Shown here one piece after another: positions 1 to 5,633 of a stretch of DNA of 5,633 bases (its first letter is position 1; each line of letters opens with the position of its first letter). Location of the stretch: assembly GCA_025774865.1 (NCBI GenBank), contig JALGZO010000632.1, forward strand, positions 1 through 5,633, in the 5' to 3' direction. The stretch comes from a bacterium. Lineage in GTDB: Bacteria; ARS69. The translations under genes and the position numbers were made by a program. The notes beneath the pieces are model-generated. The model did not search any database, was not told the origin of the DNA, and saw only the letters and a program-made list of their open reading frames with translations.

Positions 1-340
1 CGCGGACGAGGCTCGCCGCCGGGAGCTCGGCGCGATCGTCGCCGAGCTGGACGCCGAGCTCGCGCGCGCGGACGAGCCGGAAGCGGTCGATCTCGAGGCG
101 CTCGCCGAGTACGCCGGAAGCTATGAGCAGCGGACGATCTTCCTCGAAGACGACGGATTGTGGCTGCAGCGCGCCGGCGGCCCGAAGCTCCAGCTGGCCG
201 CCGGGGACGGTCCGGACTCCTGGACCTTGAAGCGCTTGCCGCAGGCGAAGCTCGAGTTCGTGCGGGGAGACGACGGGAAGATCCGGGAGCTGCGGGTCCT
301 GGGTATGCAAGGGACCTGGGAAGTGTCGATGCGGGAGTAG
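1..340 (+). CDS. C-terminal fragment of an S41-family peptidase-like protein (5' end outside window)
   Basis: An open frame runs from base 2 to the TAG at 338-340 and gives 112 residues with no start, so the gene begins left of the window. The first ~30 residues are rich in Ala, Glu and Arg and look helical. The rest is a compact beta-rich tail containing LAEYAGSYEQRTIFLEDDG followed by LWLQRAGGPKLQL. This 'LxxYxGxYxxRxIxxEdGxLxxQR' pattern is typical of the module after the catalytic domain in many S41 (C-terminal processing/tricorn-like) peptidases, and also occurs as a C-terminal domain in some serine beta-lactamase-like hydrolases. The catalytic region is not in the window, so the peptidase call rests only on this tail. 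No membrane segment is seen in the fragment. It does not continue into the next gene, which lies on the other strand. Confidence 0.6.
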   Translation, partial: ADEARRRELGAIVAELDAELARADEPEAVDLEALAEYAGSYEQRTIFLEDDGLWLQRAGGPKLQLAAGDGPDSWTLKRLPQAKLEFVRGDDGKIRELRVLGMQGTWEVSMRE

Positions 341-353
341 GCCGATCACGGCC
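340..353 (+). terminator. weak hairpin just after the peptidase stop codon
   Basis: GGCCG (340-344) and CGGCC (349-353) form a 5-bp GC stem closing a 4-base ATCA loop. The stem begins at the last base of the TAG stop. No T-run follows on either strand, so this would be at best a weak intrinsic terminator. It could also be chance in GC-rich DNA. Confidence 0.2.
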
Positions 354-439
354 CTCTTCGGTCAGTCAGAGCTTCGACTCGTATCGTCGAACGAGGCGGG
401 TTGTCTTCAGGAGCGACTGACCTCTCTTCGTTGACCAGA

Positions 440-477
440 AGCGGGCTGCCGACGCAGATGTTCGTCCGTCGCCCGCT
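440..477. terminator. candidate bidirectional hairpin between convergent genes
   Basis: AGCGGG (440-445) pairs with CCCGCT (472-477), and CGACG (450-454) pairs with CGTCG (467-471). This gives 11 base pairs with a 4-base bulge (446-449) and a 12-base loop. It sits 12 bases past the stop of the minus-strand small gene and about 100 bases past the stop of the plus-strand peptidase, where a shared terminator would be expected. A CT-rich stretch (CCTTCTTCTTC) lies a little further right on the plus strand, but there is no proper T-run directly after the stem. Nothing else is visible in the 148-base gap at 341-488. Confidence 0.3.
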
Positions 478-488
478 ACTCTGTCCCG

Positions 489-650
489 CTATCCCTTCTT
501 CTTCACGACGGCCGCGAGGATCAGGCCGATCGGACCCAATAGGGCGCAGAGCAGAAACCACCCGCATCCCGAGCGCCCCTTCGTCGTGGCGATCCACGCG
601 CCCAGGATACCGGACACGACCCACAGGGGGATCCCCAGAATCACCTCCAT
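489..650 (-). CDS. small two-helix membrane protein with KGRSGxGW motif
   Basis: This encodes 53 residues from the ATG at 650-648 to the TAG at 491-489. Two hydrophobic segments, about residues 3-21 and 31-49, flank a short polar turn with the sequence TTKGRSGCGW. The protein ends in KKKG. The pattern, helix then K-G-R-S-G-x-G-W then a helix with LLGPIGLILA, is shared by a widespread class of very small bacterial inner-membrane proteins of unknown function, so I regard it as a real gene. The positive charges in the turn and at the C-terminus suggest a hairpin with the loop and tail on the same, probably cytoplasmic, side. A GTG at 680 would add ten polar residues (MLSAGVESGG). The ATG is preferred because GGAG lies 9 bases before it and because the extension does not look like part of the membrane hairpin. 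A CTG at codon 5 is another possibility. The gene is divergent from the hydrolase next door and its coding region ends in a gene-free gap. The function is unknown. Confidence 0.7.
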   Translation of the reverse strand: MEVILGIPLWVVSGILGAWIATTKGRSGCGWFLLCALLGPIGLILAAVVKKKG

Positions 651-663
651 GCCGCCACTCTCC
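640..663 (-). promoter_or_regulatory. ribosome-binding signals around the small-protein start
   Basis: On the minus strand GGAG (663-660) lies 9 bases before the ATG at 650, a usable Shine-Dalgarno site. A second and stronger match, GGAGGTGAT (648-640), lies inside codons 1-4 (ATGGAGGTGATT). It is the full 9-base complement of the conserved 3' end of 16S rRNA (ATCACCTCC). The nearest in-frame codon at proper spacing from it is CTG at codon 5. The plus strand therefore carries the anti-Shine-Dalgarno sequence itself immediately before the hydrolase ATG at 649, so that start has no ribosome-binding site of its own. Confidence 0.4.
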
Positions 664-1644
664 ACTCCGGCTGAGAGCACACGTTACACCATCGAGGCCC
701 TTCGGGGGGTGGCGTCTCACGCCCGCGCCCGCCTCGACGAGACGCCGCGACCGATCGAGCTGCCCGCCGATCTCGACCGACACCTCCGAGACGCGGAGGC
801 TCCCTGCCCCGACATCGTCGCCGGCGCGGAGAAGAGGATCGTCTGGGCGGCGCCGTCACGCGCGCGAACCCGCATCGCCATCGTCTACCTGCACGGCTTC
901 TCGGCGACGCACCGCGACACCGCTCCTCTCGCCGAGAAGCTCGCGGCGCGACTCGGCGCTAACCTCTACCTCGCGCGGCTGGCGGGCCACGGTCGCGGCT
1001 CCCGACCCCTGGGTGACGCGACGGGCGAGGACTGGCTGCACGACGCGCGCGAAGCCCGGGAGATCGGAAGCCGTCTCGGCGAGCGCGTGATCGCCATGGG
1101 TCATTCCACCGGCGCGTCGCTCGCGGTGTGGCTCGCCGCGCGGGTGCCGGGCGACGAGCTGTCGGCGCTCGTCCTCCTCTCGCCGAACTTCGGTCCCGCG
1201 GATCCGGCGTCGCGCATGCTGCTGTGGCCGTGGGGCGGAGTGATCGCCGAGATCGTCGAAGGACGAACGCGCCAGTGGGAGCCGGCGAACGAACTCCAGG
1301 AACGCTACTTCACGACGCGCTACCCCACGCGGGCATTGCTACCGATGATGGCGCTGGTGCACGCGGCGCGATCGCTACCGCTCGAGGAGCTCACGGTACC
1401 GACGTTCATGGCGTACTGCCCGGACGACGAAGTCGTCGACGGCGGCGCGAGCGAGCGCGCGTTCCGGCGATTCGGCGGTCCGAAGGAGCTCGTGCCCGTA
1501 CCGGCGCCGGGCGACCCCGAACGGCACGTGCTCGCCGGCGACATCCTCTCGCCCGCGATGACCGAGGAACTTCTGGAAAGCATCTCGGAGTTCCTGGAAG
1601 AGTCGATTCCGGCGGTCCTTGAGCCGACCCTGGCGGAGCAGTAG
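649..1644 (+). CDS. alpha/beta hydrolase (esterase/lipase-like, GHSTG nucleophile elbow)
   Basis: This 331-residue protein has a complete alpha/beta-hydrolase core. YLHGF at about 80-84 is the oxyanion-side loop. GHSTG carries the likely nucleophile Ser153. CPDDEVVDG places the acid at Asp260, and DPERHVLAGD places the catalytic base at His293. NFGPADPASRMLLWPWGG and ANELQERYFTTRYPTRALLPMMALV form the middle part, where carboxylesterase-like relatives keep their cap or lid. The natural substrate cannot be read from the sequence; hydrolysis of a carboxylic ester, such as a lipid or acylglycerol, is the usual activity. No convincing signal peptide or transmembrane helix is seen, so it is probably cytoplasmic. 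The start is uncertain. The ATG at 649 lacks a Shine-Dalgarno site and interlocks with the start of the small gene on the other strand. A GTG at 709, preceded by GAGG, would drop 20 poorly conserved-looking residues. A GTG at 586 would cover most of the small gene and is unlikely. Mut7-C follows 86 bases downstream on the same strand. Confidence 0.88.
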   Translation: MPPLSTPAESTRYTIEALRGVASHARARLDETPRPIELPADLDRHLRDAEAPCPDIVAGAEKRIVWAAPSRARTRIAIVYLHGFSATHRDTAPLAEKLAARLGANLYLARLAGHGRGSRPLGDATGEDWLHDAREAREIGSRLGERVIAMGHSTGASLAVWLAARVPGDELSALVLLSPNFGPADPASRMLLWPWGGVIAEIVEGRTRQWEPANELQERYFTTRYPTRALLPMMALVHAARSLPLEELTVPTFMAYCPDDEVVDGGASERAFRRFGGPKELVPVPAPGDPERHVLAGDILSPAMTEELLESISEFLEESIPAVLEPTLAEQ

Positions 1645-1675
1645 AGTCGAGGATCGTCCTGACCGGGAGCGAATC

Positions 1676-1729
1676 ATGAGAGCGCTGGCGCCGATCATCC
1701 TCGCAGGGCTCCCGCTCGACACCGAGTAA
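1676..1729 (+). CDS. possible 17-codon leader ORF upstream of the Mut7-C gene
   Basis: ATG at 1676 opens a short frame encoding MRALAPIILAGLPLDTE and ends with TAA at 1727-1729. A good Shine-Dalgarno site, GGGAG at 1665-1669, lies 6 bases before the ATG. The stop is one base before the GTG start of the next gene at 1731, whose own upstream sequence is a poor ribosome-binding site. This is the arrangement expected if ribosomes finishing the short frame re-initiate at the GTG. The peptide is hydrophobic but too short for a stable membrane segment and is not recognised. It could also be the remnant of a deleted gene's N-terminus, or chance. No other structure is seen in 1645-1730. Confidence 0.35.
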   Translation: MRALAPIILAGLPLDTE

Positions 1730-1730
1730 G

Positions 1731-2486
1731 GTGGCGGAATTCCGCTTCTACGAGGAGCTCAACGATTTCCTCGCCCTGCCGCGGCGCAAGCGGACGTTCA
1801 CGTGGAGCTGTCCCCAGGACGCGACGGTCAAGCACGCGATCGAAGCTCTCGGCGTGCCTCATACCGAAGTGGACTTGATTCTCGTCAACGGCGAATCCGT
1901 GGGCTTTTCCCGCCTGGTTCAGCGAAACGATCGAATCAGCGTCTATCCTCAGTTCGAGTCGTTCGACATCACTCCGCTGGTCCGCTTGCGCTCCCGACCT
2001 CTGCGGAACGTGCGATTCATCACCGACGCCCACCTCGGCGGACTCGCCAAGTACCTTCGGATGCTGGGATTCGACACGCTCACCAGAGATGACCGTACGG
2101 CCGGCGAGGTCATTCGCGTCGCGACCTCCGAAAGGAGAATCCTGCTGACCCGAAGTCGAAGTCTGCTCATGCACCGGACGGTCACTCACGGGTTCTTCGT
2201 TCATGAGCAGCGGCCGCTCTTGCAGTGCGAAGAGGTCGTGTCCCGCCTTCAACTTCAAGCCCGGTGTCGCCCCTTCAGCCGCTGCTTACGGTGCAATGTT
2301 CGTCTCGAGGAACTCGACCGGCAGGCCGCCGCTTCCCGGCTCGATCCGCCGACCCTGAAGCACTTCGAGGAATTCAGGTACTGCTCCAGCTGCCACCGCG
2401 TGTACTGGGAGGGTTCCCATTACCGTCGGATGGCCGAGCTCGTGGAACGGCTCAGTCGCCAGCACCGAGCGCCCGATCCAGGTTGA
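1731..2486 (+). CDS. Mut7-C RNase-domain protein with N-terminal ubiquitin-like (beta-grasp) domain
   Basis: The protein has 251 residues and two recognisable parts. Residues 1-80 ([11 protein letters not shown]..., then [19 protein letters not shown] and [14 protein letters not shown]) match the ThiS/MoaD-like ubiquitin fold found fused to Mut7-C domains. Residues ~93-240 are the Mut7-C RNase domain, a PIN-like nuclease fold: [23 protein letters not shown] with likely metal-binding Asp99 and Asp115, then [12 protein letters not shown], then a zinc ribbon with CLRC (185-188) and CSSC (218-221) and the closing [11 protein letters not shown]. The family is predicted to cleave RNA, and its cellular targets in bacteria are largely uncharacterised. 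Ser142 sits where the usual LLTRDrxLL motif has an Asp. The start must be GTG at 1731, since the frame upstream reaches TGA at 1677 without another start codon. The length is normal for the family. Third codon positions look less GC-rich here than in the neighbouring genes. The last 35 bases overlap the 3' end of the opposing GH15 gene. Confidence 0.9.
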   Translation: MAEFRFYEELNDFLALPRRKRTFTWSCPQDATVKHAIEALGVPHTEVDLILVNGESVGFSRLVQRNDRISVYPQFESFDITPLVRLRSRPLRNVRFITDAHLGGLAKYLRMLGFDTLTRDDRTAGEVIRVATSERRILLTRSRSLLMHRTVTHGFFVHEQRPLLQCEEVVSRLQLQARCRPFSRCLRCNVRLEELDRQAAASRLDPPTLKHFEEFRYCSSCHRVYWEGSHYRRMAELVERLSRQHRAPDPG

Positions 2487-4293
2487 AGGCGGCGCTGATC
2501 AGACTGATGTGCGTGAACGCCTGCGGGAAGTTGCCGAGCGCCTCACCCTGCGGCCCCGTCTCCTCGGCGTAGAGACCCAGGTGATTCGCGTAGCCCAGCA
2601 TCTCCTCGAACATGAGCCGGGCGGCGCGGAGTCTCCCGGGATCACGTCGGCCGGCGCGGGCGAGCGCCTCCACCAGCCAGAACGTGCACATGTTGAACGA
2701 GCCTTCTTCGCCCGCGAGACCGTCCTCCGTCTCGTCGACGTTGTAACGGAACACGAGGTTGTTCTCCACCAGGCCACCTTCGGACGGCGGCTTCAGTGTG
2801 TCATCCATGGTGCTCAACATCCGTGGATCGTTCGGCGAGAGGAAGAAGACGAGCGGCATGATGAGGTTCGAAGCGTCCAGCGATTCGCTGGCGTAATGCT
2901 GGACGAAGGCGTCTCGCTTCTCGCTCCAGCCCTTCTCGAAGATCTGCTCGTAGATCCGATCCCTCACTTTCAGCCAGCGCGACCGGTCCGCCGGTAGCGA
3001 CCGCTTGTCCGCCAGCCGGATCGCTCGGTCCAGCGCGACCCAGCACATCAGCTTCGAGTAGACGAAGTGCTGTTTCGGGCCGCGCACTTCCCAGATCCCT
3101 TCGTCTTTCTTGTTCCAGTGGTCGCAGACCCAGTCGATCATCCGACGCACCCGGATCCAACCGTCGTGGGCGATCGGGGCTCCGTACTTGTCGAAGAGGT
3201 AGACCGCGTCCATCAACTCACCGTAGATGTCGAGCTGGAGCTGGTTGTACGCGCCGTTGCCGATCCGTACCGGGCGCGATCCCCGATAGCCCTCGAGATG
3301 GTCCAGTGTCTCTTCGACCAGCTCGTGCCGCCCGTCGATTCCGTACATGATCTGCAGCGAGCCGTCGCGTTCCGGCTCCTGGATGCGCTGGCGCAGGAAC
3401 TGGCCGAAGTGAGCCGCTTCCTCGGTGAACCCGAGACGGATGAAGGCGTAGAGCGTGAAGGCCGCGTCGCGGATCCAGGTGTATCGATAGTCCCAGTTGC
3501 GGACGCCGCCGATGTTCTCCGGCAGGCTACAGGTCGGCGATGCGACGATCGCGCCGGTGGGCTCGAAGGTCATGAGCTTCAGCGCCAGCACCGAGCGGTG
3601 CACCGCCTCGCGCCAGCGGCCGGTGTAGGTGCACTGGTTCAACCAGTGTCGCCACCACTCGACCGTATCGTTGAAGAGGCCGAATTCCTCAACGGCAGAG
3701 AGGGTCGCGCCGCAGTCCGCGCCGCCCTCGATCTCGCGCAAGGCGAAGATGGCCGTCTGCCCATGCTCCAGCGCGAACTCGGCGGCCGCGCCGGTGCCCT
3801 CTGCGCGCAGATCCACGCCGGTCACGAGCGCGAGGCTCAACTCCGCGCCACGAAAGCACGCACCGTCCGGCGTCAGTTCCGTCTCGTGCTCGTCGCGTGC
3901 GTAGTTCAGCGCCGGCTTGCACTCCATCCGAAACGCCATCGTGCCGCGCACGACCTGGACCCGACGTACCAGCCAGTGGCTGCCGCGCTCTCCGTGCGGG
4001 ACCCCCACCGGCATGTAATCGACGATCTGTCCGACCCCGTCCGGTGTCAGAAAGCGGGTCACCAGGACGTTCGTGTCGGGCCAGTAGTACTGCTTGTGGG
4101 TGACGTTGCCGGCGTCCTCCGGAGAGATTCTGAACCGGCCGCCTTTGTGCTCGTCGAGGATCGCCGCGAACACGCTGGGCGAGTCGAAGTGAGGGAAGCA
4201 GTACCAGTCGATCGACCCGTCGATTCCGACCAGGGCCGCGCTGTGCATGTCCCCGATGATTCCGTAATCCTCGATGGGTTTGTAGGCCGTCAT
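2452..4293 (-). CDS. glycoside hydrolase family 15 protein (glucoamylase/trehalase type)
   Basis: This 613-residue enzyme has the standard length and layout of bacterial cytoplasmic GH15 proteins. The N-terminal part ([20 protein letters not shown], then [20 protein letters not shown]) is the trehalase-like beta domain, about residues 1-200. The (alpha/alpha)6 catalytic domain follows from about 215. Its landmarks are [20 protein letters not shown] (257-276), [20 protein letters not shown] (343-362), GIWEVRG with likely general acid Glu402, and [20 protein letters not shown] with likely general base Glu529 or Glu530. Members release glucose from alpha-glucans or split trehalose by inversion; these activities cannot be separated from sequence alone. 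No signal peptide is present, so an intracellular glycogen, maltodextrin or trehalose role is likely. The ATG at 4293 overlaps the stop of the preceding ATPase gene as ATGA and has no strong Shine-Dalgarno site, so translation probably depends on coupling to the upstream gene. Its 3' end overlaps the Mut7-C gene by 35 bp. Confidence 0.95.
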   Translation of the reverse strand: MTAYKPIEDYGIIGDMHSAALVGIDGSIDWYCFPHFDSPSVFAAILDEHKGGRFRISPEDAGNVTHKQYYWPDTNVLVTRFLTPDGVGQIVDYMPVGVPHGERGSHWLVRRVQVVRGTMAFRMECKPALNYARDEHETELTPDGACFRGAELSLALVTGVDLRAEGTGAAAEFALEHGQTAIFALREIEGGADCGATLSAVEEFGLFNDTVEWWRHWLNQCTYTGRWREAVHRSVLALKLMTFEPTGAIVASPTCSLPENIGGVRNWDYRYTWIRDAAFTLYAFIRLGFTEEAAHFGQFLRQRIQEPERDGSLQIMYGIDGRHELVEETLDHLEGYRGSRPVRIGNGAYNQLQLDIYGELMDAVYLFDKYGAPIAHDGWIRVRRMIDWVCDHWNKKDEGIWEVRGPKQHFVYSKLMCWVALDRAIRLADKRSLPADRSRWLKVRDRIYEQIFEKGWSEKRDAFVQHYASESLDASNLIMPLVFFLSPNDPRMLSTMDDTLKPPSEGGLVENNLVFRYNVDETEDGLAGEEGSFNMCTFWLVEALARAGRRDPGRLRAARLMFEEMLGYANHLGLYAEETGPQGEALGNFPQAFTHISLISAAFNLDRALGAGD

Positions 4294-5105
4294 GATTCGG
4301 CGCGTACCCCCGACGCCCAGGCGTCGGCCAGCCCCTCGGGCGTGACCGGATCACCCTCCCAGAGCCAGCCGCGCGTCCGCAGCGCCTCCGCAACCCGGGC
4401 GAGCGGTGCCGTCTCGTGCGCACCGTCGCCGGACCACTCGGCGCCCAGCACCTCGGCCAGGCGATCGGCCGGGCCGTCCCAGGCGATCTTCCCGCCCGCG
4501 AGCACGAGCCCGCGTTCGCACTCCCGGGCGATGAGCTCGACCTCGTGCGAGATGAGAAGAAAACCCGCGCCCCGAGAACGGAGCGCCCCGAGAACGGCGC
4601 TGAACTGTTCGATGCCCTCGGCGTCGAGGCCGGTCGTGGGCTCGTCGAAGATGACGAGGGTCGGCTCGAACGCGAGCACCCCGGCGATCGCAGCGCGGCG
4701 CGCCTCGCCGCCGGAGAGCGTCTCCGGTGCCCGCGGCCCGAACCGATCCGGATCCAGTCCGACGGTACGCAACGCCTCGCAAGCCCTCTCCACCGCCTCC
4801 GCCTCCTCGAGTCCCGCGTTCCGCGCCCCGAACGCCACGTCTTCCAGCACCGTTTCCTCGAAGAAGCTGCGCTCCGGTTCCTGAAACACGAGCGCCGCGC
4901 TCCCGTCGACCTCTCCCGCCGCCGGCTCCAGAAGCCCGGCCAGAATCGTGGCGAGCGTGGTCTTGCCGGAGCCCGACCGCCCGACGAGCCCGACCCGGTC
5001 GCCGGTTTCCAGGTCTAGATCGATCCCGGCGAGGACGTCCCTTTCTCCGGGGAGACCTTGATCCGCGACCCAGCGGACGCGACGAAGACGGGCCGCGCCG
5101 CTCAT
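4290..5105 (-). CDS. energy-coupling factor (ECF/CbiO-type) ABC transporter ATPase, second subunit
   Basis: This 271-residue ATP-binding subunit has every motif of a working ABC ATPase: Walker A GRSGSGKT (42-49), Q-loop Gln75 in [22 protein letters not shown], signature LSGGE (130-134), Walker B LVIFDE (150-155) and switch His187 in LLISHE. The VFQ-x-P and DVAFG wording around the Q-loop and the short C-terminal tail ([15 protein letters not shown], then [11 protein letters not shown]) are those of EcfA/CbiO proteins, which drive uptake of vitamins or cobalt/nickel ions at the inner membrane face. The start at 5105 is chosen because its ATG overlaps the TGA of the preceding ATPase (ATGA) and GGGGG lies 4 bases upstream. 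A start at 5147 would only add 14 low-complexity residues within the neighbouring gene. It presumably pairs with the adjacent ATPase. Its own stop overlaps the GH15 start. Transported substrate unknown. Confidence 0.9.
   Translation of the reverse strand: MSGAARLRRVRWVADQGLPGERDVLAGIDLDLETGDRVGLVGRSGSGKTTLATILAGLLEPAAGEVDGSAALVFQEPERSFFEETVLEDVAFGARNAGLEEAEAVERACEALRTVGLDPDRFGPRAPETLSGGEARRAAIAGVLAFEPTLVIFDEPTTGLDAEGIEQFSAVLGALRSRGAGFLLISHEVELIARECERGLVLAGGKIAWDGPADRLAEVLGAEWSGDGAHETAPLARVAEALRTRGWLWEGDPVTPEGLADAWASGVRAES
4567..4598. repeat. 16-bp tandem direct repeat inside the second ATPase gene
   Basis: GCGCCCCGAGAACGGA (4567-4582) is followed directly by GCGCCCCGAGAACGGC (4583-4598), which is 15 of 16 identical. 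The repeat lies in coding sequence between Walker B and the switch histidine, encoding roughly [11 protein letters not shown] on the minus strand. Because 16 is not a multiple of 3, the two copies are read in different frames. The Asp-to-His spacing in the protein is nevertheless normal for ABC ATPases, so the gene shows no sign of a net insertion. Confidence 0.8.
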
Positions 5106-5633
5106 GAAACCCCCAGCGCTTCCAGGAGCGCCTCCGCTCGGTTCCACTCGTCACCGTGGGGCTCGGGGAGGTCGGCACCCCGCCGCGTCACCTCCCGACG
5201 GAGCCGGTGCAGATCCGACCAGAGGATCCCGAAGCGGTCGAGGTCAGCCGACCGGAGGAGCTCGGTCGGCGTTCCGTCGAAGACGATCCGGCCATCCCGC
5301 ATCGCGATCACGCGATTCGCCGGCAAGATCTCCTCGGACCGGTGGGTGACGTGAACCACTCCCGCGCCGGTGCGCGCGTGATACCGGTGAACCTCGGTCA
5401 GAAACGTGCGGCGGCCCTCGGGGTCGAGGCGCGAGGTCGGTTCGTCCAGGAGAAGGAGATCGGGCTCGAGCAGAAGGGCCGACGTCAACGCGAGGCGCTG
5501 CTTCTCGCCGTCGGACAGGAGGTGGGGGGGGCGGCGGGCCGAGGAGGCCAGGCCGCTCCACTCGAGCGCCTCGTCCACCTGGCGGCGAATCTCGGCCGGC
5601 GCGACCCCGCGATTCTCGAGCCCGAACGCGAGG
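5102..5633 (-). CDS. energy-coupling factor (ECF/CbiO-type) ABC transporter ATPase, first subunit (N-terminus outside window)
   Basis: The frame is open to the right edge, so the gene starts beyond 5633; the GTG at 5578 is internal. The visible 176 residues begin with LAFGLENRGVAPAEIRRQVD, the segment that follows the Q-loop in EcfA/CbiO proteins. After this come the signature LSDGEKQR (fragment residues ~39-46), Walker B LLLLDE (~59-64), the D-loop SRLDPEG and the switch histidine in VVHVTHR (~97). Walker A and the Q-loop are off the edge. The signature reads LSDGE rather than LSGGE/LSGGQ, a variant that also occurs in working ABC ATPases. The C-terminal ~50 residues (LDRFGILWSDLHRLRREVTR and onward) resemble the EcfA C-terminal extension. 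The stop TGA overlaps the start of the next ATPase as ATGA. The pair is expected to form the two-ATPase motor of an ECF importer, with EcfT and the S component probably further right. Confidence 0.88.
   Translation of the reverse strand, partial: LAFGLENRGVAPAEIRRQVDEALEWSGLASSARRPPHLLSDGEKQRLALTSALLLEPDLLLLDEPTSRLDPEGRRTFLTEVHRYHARTGAGVVHVTHRSEEILPANRVIAMRDGRIVFDGTPTELLRSADLDRFGILWSDLHRLRREVTRRGADLPEPHGDEWNRAEALLEALGVS

Noticed and set aside
586-648. Upstream GTG start for the hydrolase at 586
   Set aside because: It would add 21 residues (MAIHAPRIPDTTHRG...) with no protein-like character and would lie inside the small membrane-protein gene.
651-720. Promoter for the small membrane-protein gene (TGTAAC-like -10 on the minus strand)
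   Set aside because: No matching -35 element at suitable spacing could be found, and single weak hexamers are common by chance.
346-783. 145-codon minus-strand frame across the gap at 341-488
   Set aside because: It has no family pattern, a biased composition, and is incompatible with the better-supported small membrane protein on the same strand.
401-1090. 229-codon plus-strand frame overlapping the small gene and hydrolase
   Set aside because: It is an off-frame shadow of the alpha/beta hydrolase with an Arg/Ser/Pro-rich composition, and it conflicts with two genes that carry clear motifs.
3067-4884. 605-codon open frame on the plus strand, antisense to GH15 and the second ATPase
   Set aside because: It spans the antisense of two well-supported genes. 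Its protein is low in complexity, dominated by Arg, Val, Ala, Pro and Ser with no recognisable motif, as expected from antisense reading of GC-rich genes.
5106-5147. Upstream start at 5147 for the second ECF ATPase
   Set aside because: It adds a Gly/Ala-rich stretch before [10 protein letters not shown] and overlaps 46 bases of the previous gene. The ATGA junction at 5105 is a more typical start.
5576-5578. GTG at 5578 as the start of the first ECF ATPase
   Set aside because: The frame continues to the right edge and encodes the family segment LAFGLENRGV upstream of this codon, so the GTG is internal.

Overview
This is a GC-rich, gene-dense bacterial chromosomal window. The product families (S41 peptidase, GHSTG-type alpha/beta hydrolase, Mut7-C RNase with a ubiquitin-like domain, GH15 glucosidase, paired ECF/CbiO ATPases) and strong G/C preference at third codon positions fit environmental high-GC phyla such as Myxococcota, Acidobacteriota, Gemmatimonadota or Actinomycetota. 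The sequence alone does not decide between them, and nothing marks the region as phage, plasmid or transposon.

Layout, left to right. A plus-strand gene enters from the left edge and ends at 340; its C-terminus looks like the tail of an S41-type peptidase. Bases 341-488 hold no gene, only two imperfect hairpins that could end converging transcripts. A small two-helix membrane protein (489-650, minus) and an alpha/beta hydrolase (649-1644, plus) are divergent, with start codons that interlock in the tetramer CATG. An 86-base gap follows; it contains a possible 17-codon leader ORF (1676-1729) that stops one base before the GTG start of a Mut7-C RNase-domain protein (1731-2486, plus). That gene collides tail-to-tail with a GH15 glycoside hydrolase on the minus strand (2452-4293), and their coding regions overlap by 35 bp.

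The right half is one minus-strand operon read from the right edge inward: ECF-type ATPase 1 (continues past 5633), ECF-type ATPase 2 (4290-5105), then GH15 (2452-4293). Both junctions are ATGA stop/start overlaps, so translational coupling is likely. The two ATPases are expected to form the heterodimeric motor of an energy-coupling-factor vitamin or metal uptake system, with EcfT and the substrate-binding S component presumably outside the window. The GH15 enzyme has no obvious biochemical link to such an importer and may simply share the transcript.

No clear new multi-gene system is visible. The points most worth a second look are the interlocked divergent starts with a perfect 9-base Shine-Dalgarno match inside the small gene, the leader ORF before Mut7-C, a Ser in place of the expected Asp in the Mut7-C TRD motif, and the coupling of a cytoplasmic GH15 enzyme to ECF ATPases.
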